Of a stretch of 64,000 nt of DNA, positions 48,193 to 62,483 are shown in pieces (the stretch's first letter is position 1; each line of letters opens with the position of its first letter). This DNA is from Galbula dea (Eukaryota > Chordata > Aves > Piciformes > Galbulidae): contig VWZX01001131.1 of the NCBI GenBank assembly GCA_013399015.1, positions 1,498,812 to 1,562,811 on the forward strand. The letters run 5' to 3'. A model generated the notes under the pieces. That model did not search any database, was not told where the DNA came from, and saw only the letters and a program-made list of their open reading frames with translations. The position numbers and the translations under genes were made by a program.

Positions 48193-51100
48193 AAGTGAAA
48201 ATTTCTGGTTTAGTTTTTAATGATAAACTCACCCAGTTGTGCTTTTGTGCTTTCAGAGTGGGGAGAGGTCTGTTCTGCCCAGGAAAAATTCACTTGTTTC
48301 CCTCTAGTAGCTGCAGACCAGTATTCTTCCACTGGCCTTTCCTCTGTGTTGTAGCAGTGTCTCAGAAAATTGAATCCATACAAGTTTTAATGAGTTCCTA
48401 GAAGTTTACCTTTGAATTTTACTAAACAGAAAATTCGAATTTAAAACATAAACACCGAATTTACAAGCATGGCTTGAAATGCTGGTGGCTTAAAGGCTGG
48501 TCTACACAGAGACCTTGCAGTTCTAGACCTGTTTTCCTCAAGCTACGGTGGCATCACTTTGGAAGAGAATAGAGGATTTGTATGTTAGAACAGCAGTTCT
48601 TTCTTGGGATGGGGATAAATGTTATTTTAAATTGATACTTGTAAATTTGTATCCCTGCAGGCTGTTTTATAACTATTTCCATTAGAATCTTGCTGTTCTT
48701 TAAGATTCAGAACAACTAGAGAAAATGCTAGATTGGGCCTTTTGTGAAGGGCTTTGCAGAGAGTGGATTCAGGGGTGAGGAGAAGGACACTCTGGGCTGC
48801 TAATGGCTGCCACAAAGATCCCTATCCTCCTCCTCGGACAAACGCTCATTTGCATTACAGAAGCTTTTCGGGTTTGTGTGTGTTTGTGTGGAGGGTGTCT
48901 TTGTTTTTTAACAGGATAGAGAAGCCAAACATTTCATAAAATAAACAAGCTAATTTTAAGGAATGTCAAGCATTTTCCCGGGTGAACCCAGATGGTGCAG
49001 GATCTCTCCCTGCTTCAGTCATATGCCTGCATATGTTGGCTTTGGAAGTGCCTCATAGTTGAACAGGGACAAAAATGGAGCACGCTGCTTCTAATTAGAC
49101 TGTGTGGGGTCAAGTATTGAGTGCATGTAAGGCTGCAACTCTGCTGAGTTAGTTGTGTAGATGGGCTCGTTTTTATGTGTTTATTGATTTATTTTGGGGA
49201 AGGAGGGAGGCTGTTTATTGGGTACTGTGGCACAGGGGCTGCCATCCTGGAAGTGTTGCACGGCTGAGTGACCACAGTGCTGCTCCCAGTAGTGGCACCG
49301 TATGTGACACAGCTGCTGGGTTGAGCTGTCATTCATTTACGGAGGCTTTTCTGCAAGGACCAATTCCTTTACTCAGTTGTAATTTTCTTGTGAGCATTGT
49401 GTCTTGGGAGATTGCATAAAGCTGAGTTTAGATCAAGAGTTGAAACTTTCCCCCCCTCCAACTTGCCAACAAAGGGAGCCTGACCAGAACAACTCTTCTG
49501 GACACTTGCATAATTGTCATTCTAGCAATGCTCTGCAGTTCTTCTGGATTATATGTCTTTTATTTCAATATGGGCTATCCACTGGGGAGAGTGATACTAG
49601 AATAGATGTTACCAGCCTTTCTTATTTTGTTCTTCCCCTCTGCTTTCCCAAGCATGCACAGGCAAAGTCTAGAATACAGGGAGGAAAACAAATTATTTTT
49701 AAACATGCCTCTATATAAGTCATTATATTTAGGCACTGTTCAAAGCAGTATCATCCAAAGGCAACTATTATGTTGACTTGGCATGCAAGCAAATCATTAA
49801 TGTGGTTCACCAGTGATTTCTGAAGCATTATTTCATATTTCTGTGCTTATAAAAGGAATGCTCTTCCCAACATGGCAGCAGATGAGACTGTCTGAATAAG
49901 TCACAGTGTAGACAGTCTGAGTTACAGCACTTAATGGTATTCAGAAGTATTTAACTTGCAAGTTTGTGTCATTAAAATCATTAAAATGCCAATCCACATC
50001 AAAGTGATCTGTGGACTTATCAGTCCAATATTGGGTAACTTGGAAATAAGATACCTGTTAATTATTTTGGGTTTTTTACAATGCTAAAGTGATTATAAAG
50101 GGAACCATGAGAGTTTTCACTGTCTCCTTCCTTCTGTCCCCAGCATGGGTGAAAACCACATCTGTCCTCCAGCTTCTTTCAGTACTTGGAACTGTTGTTG
50201 GAGGGGAAGCTGAAAATGTATCTTCTTAATTCAGATTTTGTGTGTGTGGAGAAGTTGGATTTCAGGATTCACAGTTTCCTCTACAGGGTTGCAATCCTGT
50301 ACATGTTTGGAAACTTGTCTGGGTAGGTGAAAGCAAAAAAGCATGTGTGCACACAGAGCCAACACTTGACACTTCTGCAGCAGGTCAAAAGGTTTTCTGT
50401 GAATTGAGAGAGTCCTTTCTGTTCAGATTGCTCGGGGCGTGCAGTGCCCGTAGCTGGTCATACTTCTGCTTGCTTTTCTTCCTCACTTGGTTCACTGTTG
50501 GGAATTAGTATCTCATGCTTCTGTGTTTACATGAAAGACTGACTTACTGAGTATCTTGTTCTTCTAAATCATTTCAGACTTCTGATTTCAAGTATTTTAA
50601 GGCATTGGCAATAATAGCAACATTCTGTCCAGCGTGGTGTGATGAAACCAGGGCATGAGACTCTTAAAGATAACCTTATTCTTATGCTGGTGTGTATGTA
50701 GGGTTATTCACACTTGATAGCTATGCTGCATGTGCACATGCACATATGGATGCCTAAAATAACATTCACTGCTGTTGAAAGTTATTTGGATCAGATAAAG
50801 GTAGGCTAAACTTACATAGTTGAGAAGAGCCTGTAAATTTATCAAGGTGTGTGTATGTAATAACTATTTATACATAAATACTTAAATGCTGTTTAATTGC
50901 TTAAAAGCATAATATCAGTGTTGGTTAAAGATGAAGTAAATAACTGGAGAATCATGTTGCAACAAATTGTGGCTTCCACTTAAGTGTCTTTCTAAGGGTG
51001 ATAGGAGAAGGGAACATCTGCTGTTTGGTCAGCTGCTGTTAGAGTTGCATATTTAACTTTAATATACTGATATATTTCACCTTTGTATCTGTTAAGTTTC

Positions 51101-51751
51101 TTTTGGGAGCAATTAAATGTCCTTGCTGCCTCTAGACTAGTAAGAGCTTTCAGGAACTTTCCTATTTTTTTGTAGGAACCAAATCCATGGCTTGTTACTG
51201 CTGTGTTTCCTGAGGCAGTGGGGAGAGGGCTCTCAAAAATTTTCTCCAAGACACATTTGGAATTGTGTGTGAGATAGGGGAAGGTGATGTGGAGCTGACA
51301 TCTGCTGTTTCACTCGGTGGTTTAATTCTCTGTGGTGTCCCTGTGAATTGTAGAGTTGAAGGATAGCAAGAATGTACAGGTGCTCATTTTAAATAGGTCT
51401 TGAAGTGATCAAAATCAGGCAAACAAAGTGATCTGATTGAGGTTTTCATCATGATTGATAAAAGTCTATTCTTTGTAGAATTCTGGGCAAATCTTCTTTC
51501 CTCTCTTGAAATGTGTGGTTTTTGATCAGTAACACTGGACCCACTGAGTTTGACTTCCTGGCGAACATGCCAGATAACTTTAGAAAGCAGTTTTCTCATG
51601 AGTCTTCCTATGCATGGCAAATAGAGCTCAGTCCCTGCCTCTGTCTAGTACACTTGTTGTGATTTTTGTGTTTGTGCCAAGGCAAGCAGAGTTCTATCAG
51701 GTTTTTCTGATGTGGACCAAATTCTTGTTTGTAAATGATTAGCAGGTGGTT

Positions 51752-51852
51752 GCTGAGATTGGAAGGGACCTCTGGAGGTTATATGGTACCACCCCCTGCT
51801 CAAGCATGGCCACAGAGGTTGCCCAGGACCAGTGTCAGATGGCTCCTTATTT
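51752..51852 (-). mobile_element. short CR1 fragment, minus strand
   Basis: GAGATTGGAAGGGACCTCTG, GAGGTTATATGGTACCACCC, CTGCTCAAGCATGGCCACAG and GGTTGCCCAGGACCAGTGTC are consecutive parts of the reverse complement of a CR1 3' region. They match a different subfamily from the copy at 2584 (GGAAGGGACCTCTGGAGGTC type). Only about 100 bases remain and the terminal ATTCTATG tail is absent. Confidence 0.85.
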
Positions 51853-52993
51853 TCTAGTTGCGTGACAACAGCATTATTGTTTTGTCACAACAGTAATAGA
51901 AGTAGGTTTGAAATTTACCTAGACCACCTTATAGACCTGACAACATACATGTGATGGCTTCAGGGATTTTTAAATGCGTGATGTGATTACAGTGGTTTAA
52001 CTTCAAATGTGTTCAGGAATCTCAAACACATCTGATGTGTGTGCTTCCCTGCACAGGCAGGGAGGGAGACAGAGACTCAACTCCTGTGGCTTTACTGAGT
52101 TCCCACTATGAATCTCCAGTGTTCAGGGCCAGAGTTTCACCTCCCTTCACATAGTCTCTTGGTATTGTCAGCAGACACTTCTGCCTTTTTATCACTGAGG
52201 AGATAGATAGATAGAGCAGACATTGGTTACGTCTCTGTCCCTGTTCTGCTGGTTACCTGGTGGGTGCAGTAATGAACTATATTATTTTGGAAAAATGTGA
52301 ATTTTGACTTTGCTGAATGCCTTGGAAAACTTGGCTTCCATATAGGTTGCTGTCTCTGAGTCTGTGATCTTGGCTATTACAGTTTCCTGTTTTGCATTTT
52401 TGCCCACTGCTGGTGTTACAGTCTGGCACACTTAATAACAGGCCCTTTATTATCCATGCTAGCTAGTGTCAGTGTTAAGTGCTTCCACTTGGATATAGTA
52501 GCCAAAGGAAAAGTCTTGGTCTTTATTAACTTAAAAACTTAAGATAACACAATTACAGCTTCTGTAGTGTGTTGTATTAGATTTCATCTGGAAAATACTT
52601 TGTAAATACTCTCAGTTTATAACTCTACAGTGTTTCTTTTTTTCTGAAGTTTGGTGTCTAGTCACCTAGAGCAGAAGACAGTGGTAGCAGAGAGGGGTTG
52701 AAGTGCTTGCTAGAGCATTTGGCAACTCAGAACCAGCTAGGGCAGAGCTCATTGCAAGGGGTATGAGGTGCGGTTTTGCAAATTGATTGAAGTACATAGG
52801 TCTGAGTGTGAGCTAAGCATTGTCCTGGGGATCATTCAAAATCAAGGAGGGTGGCAGCTCCACAAGATGGAGAGAACTCTTAACAGCTTGGCTCCTCTGA
52901 ATCCCAGCCACAGATTTCTTTGTGTATGCTGGCTGGCTGGCTGACTTTAGTGTTCATCCTGCTCTGAGATGATCCAGCTGTTCTACAGAATAT

Positions 52994-53015
52994 GTTGCTG
53001 TTGTTGTTGTTGTTT
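52994..53015. repeat. (TTG)n microsatellite
   Basis: A run of TTG units (GCTGTTGTTGTTGTTGTT, then TGTTG) of about 22 bases. Simple repeat with no visible gene context. Confidence 0.9.
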
Positions 53016-56000
53016 GTTGCCAGGTTAGGAAGGTGAATTTGCTGACAGACTGTAAGCAGAGGGGAAATTATGCTGGAGTGCCAAAGCTGGCACAAGGGAG
53101 TAATGGGAAACCTTTTTGCTCTGGAAGGGGGCAAGCCATTAGAGCTGCTCATCTGCTTGGGGACCTGTGACCTTGCTGGCCCAAGGCAGCTGTTGGAGGT
53201 AGCCAGTTATAAACGAGTACTGTAGTACTCCCAGATGAAGACTTCCTTAATGTGCTTGCCAAGGAAAGGTCTAATTTACAGGGTTTTTTCCCAGATACTT
53301 ATGTTGGTGATTAGCGTGGTGAGGTTTGGCTGCCAACAGTTACGTCAGTCACAAAGCCCCAGTGTAGTTCTATTGGCAGCAGGACGACAATGATTAATGA
53401 TACAGTGCATTTTATGGGGGGTGAGGGAGGATGGATGGGGAGGAACACTTCAGCAAGCTTTTCTGGTCAAGTGCTGGTTTGCTAGTATAAACTGCAAGCT
53501 ATATTAGAAATGTTTTTCTAGCTTAATGCAACTGTATGAGCAAAGCACATCTAGGGCACGTTCTAAATGAGATAGGTTTTCTGCATGGGGAAAAGGAAGT
53601 CCTCTTAAGTTTAACTTCTTCAGAGTAGAAACATTTATTTTTTTCCTCTTTAGAGGATGAAGTAACTTGAAGCAACTGACAGACTGGTACTGTTAGCAGC
53701 ATTATCAAGAAACCAGAGAAATGCTAAATATTAAATCCATTAAAAGCTCTTCCATAAAACCAGGCTGGTGTTACCAGAGATCACTGCAAGTGAAGACAGA
53801 ACACTTGCAGCTGATAGTTGCTGTAAGCCAGTGCACTCCTTGTAGCTTTCCTGGGTTTTGCACTACTGTGTAAGTCACTTTGACATTTTTGGCTTTCAAT
53901 CCACTTTTCTGGAGGGAAAAAAAAATAGAAAACACTTGATTTAATAGGATGTGGTAATTGTGTTTAAAAACACTTTTTCTTGTTCCTGGTAGCTATTTAA
54001 CATCTTCAAACATTGTGTCTTTGTAATGTATTTCTTAACTTAAGGGAAGGAGACTATCTACAAATTTAAAATGCAAGCTTTAGATATTTTCCCTAGTGCT
54101 GGAGTGAGGTTCTCACTGAATTCCCTTGTAGCCTTCTGCTGTGCCAGGGAACTATACAGACCCTTGGGAACCTCTCTGTCATTTATTATTATTATTTTTT
54201 AACTCTGGCTTGGCTACAGACTTCTTTGAAATTTTGGGTTGTGCAGGAAACATCACCTAAAATAACTGGCATAAACACTTGAGGCTGTTTAGCACAGTTT
54301 AACTGGATAGCTGTCCCCTTTGCCCTTGTCACCACTGGTTTATCATCTATTACTCTGCTCATGATCAGAGCTTGTTCATCTCCTGTGGTTTGTGAGCTGG
54401 GAGCAGTCGAGAACTGGGAATGCTGGTGGTAGGCTGCTTTGGCTGAAGGCTCATACTTCTGAGTATAGGCAGATGTCCATCACACCTTTGCCTAGCTTCT
54501 TGCCTCCCCTGACTTGGGATGTGAGGGCCCTCAACTTTCCAGGCCATGCAGCAGTTAGGGTTGGTGGAGCCTAATGGCTTTTTATCTCAGGAACTGGGGA
54601 GTGCTGGTTTCAGCCCCACAATTAAAGCATCTAGATTGTCTGCTTGAAGACAAGGAGTCTTAAATCTCTGTGTGCTCTTTTTTGTGCACAAGCTTTCAGC
54701 CCAGAATTAAGTAGTCTTGGAAAGCTGCAGGTCCTTTAAGTTCATCCTTGCAGTCTCACTTTGTGACATATTTGGGGCTTCGAGTCCTTGTGTCCACTGT
54801 ACTAGGACATCTATGACTGTTCAGTAGCAGGCAGTAGTGGAAAATTTGGGAGACATTATGGCTGTTTCAGCTACTCTGCTGCTGGCCCTACAGAGCATGT
54901 GGTGTTTGTTAAATAGTGTTTTGGTGTCTCAACTTTAGGGTTGCAGTACTGCAACTTTGCAAAACCTGAACTTGGAAACTTTCAATGGGTCTTGGAAAAT
55001 TCTGGTGGAATGAAGTTGCCTTAATTCCATATGCAGAATTGTATAGGCTCTGTTAATAAAAGCTTCCAGATAAGGAAACAGGACTCAGTAATTCTTTGTG
55101 GCTTGATTCCTCCTCCCAAGTAATAAAAAGCTTACAGATAACCAGGGGATCAGACAGATAGATTACAGCCATTTTCTCCTGTTGGAAAACTTCCGTATTC
55201 CCAGTAAGCAATGTAGGAGGATATCTCCCACTTCCTTTCAAGCTATGCAGTTCCCAAGTGCTGTATGAACTCTCAGTTCCTATCTGTGGGTTGAAGCCTT
55301 TGTACAAAGCCTTGATCTCAGGAATACGAGAAAACAGTTTGACGTGAAACTCTGCAGATGTTTTGGCACAGAGCTGCGGCAGCTGCTCTTGCCTCATCCC
55401 GCAGTTGACTCCTCACACTGCACCCCCGTTTTGTGCTTTTAGAAGAGGAAAGGTGTCTCTGACTCCTGGGTCTGTGCTCGGCCGTTTCCTGTTGGCAGTA
55501 GTTAGGAGGACTGCTATTGTTGCCTGCCATGAGTGCAGTAGCGCTGGCATATGTGCCCTGATCTCAGCCCTGGTACCGTGGCCCTCTGGCCCCTTGCAGC
55601 AGTGGTCACTGGTTCTTGCTCGGGACAGGCTGCCTCTAGCTGAGTGACTGGCTGCTGTCTTCCTCCGTGGTGGGGAGGTGGTGCCTGAGGAAACGGCATA
55701 TGCTTTCCCAGAGCTGTGACGGTGCCATCCTGCCAGCGAATGTTGTGTGCTGCTGGTCACTTCTCCAGCTTGCTTTGTCCAGTGCTTGCCTCGCAATCCA
55801 TAGCTTTCAAGAGTTTTGTTCTCCACCTATTAGCAAGAGAATTTAAGGCTCGATGTGAGGAATTGGCTTGCCCAAAGGGAATGGGAGCTGTGTCTCCTGA
55901 GCAGCAGCCCAGTGCTCTCCATGACAGTATTCCTTCTGCTGACAGGCTTTTAACAGGCTTAGGTGTGACAGGAAAAAATTGGCTGATAGCAAGTTCAGTT

Positions 56001-59000
56001 GCAGTCAGTAGACGTTTCTGAATTAAAATGCTTCTGCAAACTTTTAACTTCATTGGGGAACTGCCTGTTGCCTGGAAGGTTGTTTACCTCCAACCCCAAT
56101 AACATACAATGCCTGTTTTGTTCCAAGTGTGCCTGTTGGTTCAGGGGAAAGCTAGTGCTCCTAATGCCTGTTCTTCAGTGGAACCAAGAATTGTTCCTTT
56201 GGTTCTGCAGAGTAATTGTCTGGATGAAGATGTATGTAAAAGTGAGACCATGTAAAAGCCTTAGTAGTTGTGTGTCAATAGCTTTGTTCTTCCACAAGTA
56301 GTTTTTAATATTGGTGAAATTACACCCTGTTCCAGGATTATATTGGGATGTGGTTGAAGGCAGTTCAAGTTTTTTAGTGCAGATAAGCTCAGACTTGTAC
56401 CTCACATGCTAGTAAAGGCCTTGATCAACCAAGATCTGTGTTTGCTGCTGTATTTTAAATGCAAACCTGAAGTTTCCAAGAGGGTTCCTATGAATTTGTA
56501 TTTGCCTGTAAATCATAGTCTTTAAAGAGCCTCATTTTCTTGTGTGTAAGCTGAAGGGGCATTTCTAAACACTGTTCTTGGCTGCTTCCATTTATAAAGG
56601 ATCTGGTGAGTTCAGATCACTTGACAAATACCAAGATACTGGGAGTACCTGCTGCATTGTGTAAGTGCAGCTGCTGCTCACTCTCCTGGGTACCAGAAGC
56701 AGACTGGGGTTTCTGTCATCTGAAGTCCAGTCCTGGTTTTCAGAAGGCCACTAATGACAAGCTGTAATTAAACCCTATTTTATTGGACAGTGGAAGTCTG
56801 GTAGATCTTGATGTTTGTTTCTGGGTTGTATAAACTTGGCTTGGAAAAGTGGTATCTTCAAACCCTTTCTCTGGCCAGAATGGTAGCTGTGAATTGCAGG
56901 ACGCTCACAGAGTTTAACACAGATTTCTCCCTGCCTCTTGACTTTTTCAAAGCATGGTGAAGATAGTGTTTTAAAGGTCATTTAAGGGGAAAAAAATTCC
57001 CCCCAAGCAGAACAGCTTCTTAGTTTTTGCAAATAAGGCAAAGGAAAGCTAGAGGAAACCTTTTCAAACAGTAAAGTGTGAGGGTCTGGTGAAATGCATT
57101 GAAGCATCTTCAATATTGGCAAAGTAGAGCCTGTTCTTGTTTCAAGTGTATAACTGGTGAGTGGGAGACTAATCCATGGAAAAAATTCTTTATTTTAACA
57201 ACATTCTTTTTTTGGTTGCATTTTCATCAGTTTATTCTGCTTTTGCTGAGACTTGACCTAGTAGTGCTTTCATTAGTGAACAAGTATTTTTTCTTTATCA
57301 GTTTTTGTCTCTTGCTTTGGTGAAACATTCTGCTTTAAAGCTGAGCTCTTGAGCTGTAATTTAACATCTTAATCTCTGATAAATGAGGTCTGGGTCACAG
57401 TCCTCAGAAGTGGTTTAATGCAGCTGATGTAACTCTATTGGTGCATGCTCTTGGTAAAATGAGTCATTTGTAGGAGCAGTGGCTTGCATAAGCTGAGCAT
57501 AACTGGAGTGCACTTGGCAGGACTCCTTCCTTAAAAATACCTCCTTGTAGCACTACTTTGGCTGGGGCTGACAAACCCCTTTCTAAATCCATGCAGGCTG
57601 TCCTGTTCTGTGAAGACAAAACATACATCTTGCAGTTTATGAGCTTTACTGAAAAACTTTCATGCCTGAGTGGTGATGGGGATTTTTCTTTGTTGTTAAA
57701 GGTTTTCCTTTGTGCCACAAACCTATGTTGTAACTACTTTTTGTTTAAAAAAATCAAATCCCTGAAAGTGGCACACCAGTAAATTTTCCCCAGCTCACCT
57801 GTGAAGGAAGTTCCTTCTGCCCTGTGCTGATGAATTGGAGGGAAATGCTTTTTTCAGCTGATAAAAAGAAATAAAATTCCATGCCCTTCCCAAAGGAGGA
57901 ATTCAACAATTGGCTAAGTGGTGTGGGACCATGTGTTGGTTTGTAAAAGGATATAGTTTGTAAAGATGTTTCCTTTGATGCTTGTGATGAATATGGATGT
58001 GTTTCCGTTGGAGAGGGTTTTGATTAAATTATGCAATTAGAGCTGACCAGACAGATCTAAATATAGGAAGAGGTTTCAGTTATCCTGCCTTTGTGTGTAT
58101 TCACACACCCATACAGATGTGTGTTTGTTATTGTTGTAAACAACACCTGCTTTCTAAAGACAGTTCAAAAAGTCAGGAAAGGGAATGGTCTTGGTGGAAA
58201 AATGGAGTTACATAGGAATTTTATGATGAAAGGGGAAAAAATCCCATAGTTTTCCCCAGCTTTTTGACCTTTTAGAAAAGGGCTTCCAATTTTAGTAGCT
58301 GGACTACTTGTGGCATCCTTGTGGATATCCCAAGTTCACAAAGCCATAGCTAGTGCTCCAAGGTGGTCCATAGGTTGTTCTGCATTTTTCAGGACTTGGC
58401 CTACATCATCTGATGATGCTGACTGAGCTTCTTGCCTGCTCCTGAGTGCTCCTAGTGCCTGGTAGGACAAAGGGTGCAGTTCAGATAGCCCTCAGCACAA
58501 GTGAAATGCATAAACCTGCCCCAGAGATGCACAATGAAATACACAGTGTGAGGGCTGGTAATTCATTGAGTCTCTTGACAGCTGTTTGCTTAGATTTTGT
58601 TTGTTTTGAACATTTTGTCTTAATCTGAGGATTTCTTTAAGAGGCTTCAGCTTGGAGAGAATATGAAAAATGAAGAACCTGCTCCTTTATAGCATTTAGG
58701 CAAAAAGAAACACACCTCCTGAGCACCACTGTGGCAAGCTTTGTGGTTCCCAGCATTGTATTTCTTATAGCTTAGATTAGTGAAGTTCAGAGTTTTGCAA
58801 TCCCATCTGTGCCAGAGTTTTGACTGAATCATCAAATTACAGTTCCTTCCTGGCTTCAGTTAAAATATTAAGTTGTGATTTCAAGGATAATCTTTGACAA
58901 CACATTGGGTTCAGCCCACCTGTTTGCTGACATCAGAAGGGATTTATCCACACCTGGGTGTACGTTTTGATGTGTCCTACCACTACTGTTCTTGCTGTGC

Positions 59001-62000
59001 TCCAGGCTTATCCAGCTTCCTGACCAAGTAACTTGGCAAACTTGGGGATGGTTGGGTTTTTTTTCTGTAATCCTAAGCAAGTCAAATCAGCATGATGAAG
59101 AGACCAGCAGTCATTAAAGGAAGAAGCTGGCAGCTCGTGACTTCGTGGAGTCTCATGTGCATCTGACACAGGACTGAGTAAAATTCAGCAGTGCAAGCTA
59201 GAAAAGTAGTGTTGTTTCTCAGCTACTGTGAAAAATGCACAGTTTCAGGATCTGGTGCTCATGTAAGAGGCTATATGTGTTTATTGGGAGGACCTGTGCT
59301 TTAATGAAGGTGTAGATAAGACTCACACAAGATGTGGTGTTCAAGTGTGTTTTCAGGAGTGCAGTTATTAATATGTCAGAAGAGTTGCAAAGGCATCAGA
59401 AAGAAGTGTTCTTAATCAGAAAAATGGCAAATTTAATTGTTGATGCATCTGTTAACACTGGCAAAAGACCTCTTCTGTGTTCTTCTCTCACAGTTATGTG
59501 TTCATTTACAAAGGCTTTTATGCCATCTTGGTTGGATTGTAACCAGGATTCAGTTTCTGATAGATATGGAAACTGGGTATTTTCTTTGGAGAAGCAACAG
59601 TGAAGTTACCATAAGTCTTTCAGATCTTGTAATGGTGAATCTGCTCTTTGGTGCACAGAACTCAAGGATTTGATTTGGCTTATCAAATAAAGTAGAAGTT
59701 GTGCAAGTCCTTCTAAAGGCAAATATTACTGCCCTGTTGAGAACAGCTAGATATTTCTTCCAGAAAACTGTAGAGGCTGCTGTTACAGTTAGCTGGGGTA
59801 CAGACAGCACCTCTCAAAGTGACACTTTTGCTCTCCTACCACCTGCTGAACTAAAGGGTGCAGGCAAGTATCTAGAAGGATTTTCTCTGTAGGCTGAAGA
59901 GTGGTATATGGGAGGTTTTCTTGGAAGGGCAATCCTTCAGCCATGAGCATGGTCCTTGAGGAGGTTTCATGGGCTGGTTGTTTGGGCTGTCTCTCAGGAT
60001 CCAAGGCAGAGGCTGACTTGCAGAACAGACTGGAAGTATCTTCCTTGTCCTTGCTGGCCCTAAGTAAGGGAGCTTAATGCACTGGCAGGAAGAAAACTTC
60101 CTACTTCTGTTAAGTGTTTCAACACTAACGTGCTCCTCTTTCATCAAACAATATGATAAATATCAGAAATCAACACAGGATTGCATATTTAAGTGTTACC
60201 TTGAAGTCTTTCTACAATGCCAAGAAAACACATAGAAGAGTGAATTTTTTTCCTTCTTTCCCCTTGTCCTTTTCAGAAATCCAGGGAAAGCCAAGTCAGG
60301 TTCTGTATAAACTCTCTAATGTGTTCTACAGCACTCTGACATGAAACTTGCTTGCTTTCTGCATGTCTATTGTAATGCCACTGAGGCTTCTACCAGGTTT
60401 CCTTGCATTTTTCCAAGATGAGCAAGTTCTGATCTCCTAGCATAAGAAGGTATGAGGAAAGAAAGAACTCTGATTAAAACCAAAGTAATTCAGCAGAAGA
60501 CTCTGGACTTCTTGTTTTACAAGCCACATAGCTTGCAAGAAGTCTAAACTTTTTGCTGCTTGCTCCAAGAATAGGGAGTCAGAGGAAGTCAGTGCACAAT
60601 CTGTTGTAACACATTCTAGCATTACAGCTGCTTAGACTCCATCCTTTTTAGTAATAGGTGGAAGTAGTTCTTTGCAGGAGTAAAGTGACAGCTCCCTGGC
60701 TTCTGTGCCAAAATCTGCTCCTTTTTATTTTGTTTTGAAAAGGGCTAAATACACTGCTGAGTACACGAGCTGCTGAAAAGTTTTGTGTCTCTCAGACAAG
60801 GTAACTTACTAAATATTTGTGAAGAAGCAAATTAAAAGCTCTCTGCTTGTTATTTCTTTATCTTGTTGAGGAGGTATGTGGAATAAAATAAGATAAATTG
60901 AATTTTACAAATGTAGCCAAAACCCAGACATTTTTCTCCATTAACAATTATGTAGATTCTCTTCACTGTGATTCCTGTCCCTTTTTATGTCTAACTGTGC
61001 CAAGTGTATATTAAAAATTCTTAGTAGGATCCTTTTTGCCTGCATCACTGAGCCTGTAATACAAATAATGAAATTAGTAGAAGAATTAGAGCCATTTCTT
61101 GTTTGCCTGAAACTTGGGCTAGGAGTTGTTTTACTTCCCAGCCCAGGAGAGGATCATCTTAATTGTCCCAACTCTTTCTCCACCCACCAAAAACAGTCTT
61201 TTATGCAAAGTGGGACAGTTTCCTATGGGATCTCCTGTGGGAATGTGAAAAAAGTCTCATTGAATATTTTACTGTCTGCTTAGTGTGGCTGACAGAGTAA
61301 CTCTCTCTTCTTTGAGGGCTTGAAAACTAGAACTTCACTCCTAGGCATTTTGCCTAAAATAAATGTGTTTAAATACAAGGCTGACTAAACAGCTAGATCT
61401 CTAATGGTCACTTTACTGGGTTTCTCTCAAGCTCTGTGCAGGTTTGTATGTTAGTCCAAAGAGGACACAAAGGACAGCAGCAGAGCAGGAAGATAAATAA
61501 AGCAGCATTTAAAAGAAGTTTAAATTTAAAAGAATCCAACTCATCCATCAGCAGGCAGAACAGGTGATAACAAGTGCATGGGGTTTGATGTGCAAAGAGT
61601 GGCTGATAAGTAGGTAACAACTCGATTCCAGGCTGCATTTTGGAGAGTGGCTGCTTGCTTAGCCTGGGTTTCTGCCACCCATACCTTGGGAATAAACACA
61701 CCCCACAAGGGTTATTGGAAATCCTAACTCCCACTTTCCCAGCAGGGCACGTGTATTTAGGGAAGAAAAATGGGGACTGTGTCATCTGCTGACTCGTGCT
61801 TTAATCTTTATTTTGCACTTCCAGCCGATAAGAGCACTTTGTGCAGGAGCAATACAGGAAATGATGCACTGCAGAAACCAAGAGGGGCAGAGAGGGAAAC
61901 AGAATGTGCTGGCAAGGGCTCAGTGCTGCGAGCACGCTCCCTGCTTCTTGGAAACAAACCACTCCACCTACGCTGCCTTTTTGGTTTTAGCTTAATACGG

Positions 62001-62483
62001 GTAGTGGAGCTTAGCATGAGTAGTATACAGCAGCCGGGGGGGGGTTCTCCCCCTTTATCTTGTGGCTTCTTCAGGGCTTGGAGTGTGCTTAGGCTTTGTT
62101 TGGGCAGTCAGAACTTCAGCAAGAGTCTCTGGGTGGGAGGCTGGTAGCTGGCTAGGTCCTGCTGAGCTGCATTACTTCCAAACATCTACAAGTACTGTAC
62201 TTAGTACTTAGTACTCCTCCCACTCCCAACATATTTCTTCCTACAGTTGTTGCTAGAGATGCCAGCTGTTAAGAAAATACCTTTGATTGTCCTGGCGAAA
62301 CATGGTTTGGAGTGAATGGCTGGGAGTGGGACGTGTGTGTTGCAAGATTTGATCCAAAAGTTGGGAAAATCTGTTCCTATGGTCTGACTCCTTGCATCTG
62401 AATGTTGTCTTAGTCTGTGCAGAGCTTGTGTGCTGATGTTAAGGCTGTATTTTCAGGCACTGGTATGAACATCCAGTCTTAGT

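Larger units (their letters stand above)
44871..51751. other. probable first-intron DNA right of the island
   Basis: AT-rich and CpG-poor, with a plus strand that looks richer in T and G than in A and C, as in introns of plus-strand genes. It holds the G/T tract at 48,041-48,192, a GT/G-run patch at about 47,061-47,087 and several splice-like signals (45273-45303; acceptor CTTCTGTCCCCAG at about 50,144). I see no recognisable gene or transposon. Confidence 0.5.

Noticed and set aside
47960..48220. 86-codon hydrophobic frame resembling a membrane protein
   Set aside because: The hydrophobic residues (Phe, Leu, Val, Gly, Cys) come from the G/T-only tract; composition explains it.
55413..55826. 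137-codon minus-strand open frame with overlapping frames
   Set aside because: Several frames on both strands are open here because the patch is less AT-rich; no motif, no codon pattern and no splice support.
61770..62147. 125-codon open frame after a strong acceptor
   Set aside because: Other frames on both strands are open over the same GC-richer patch, and no clear donor or family match was found. Kept only as a possible continuation of the CpG-island gene.
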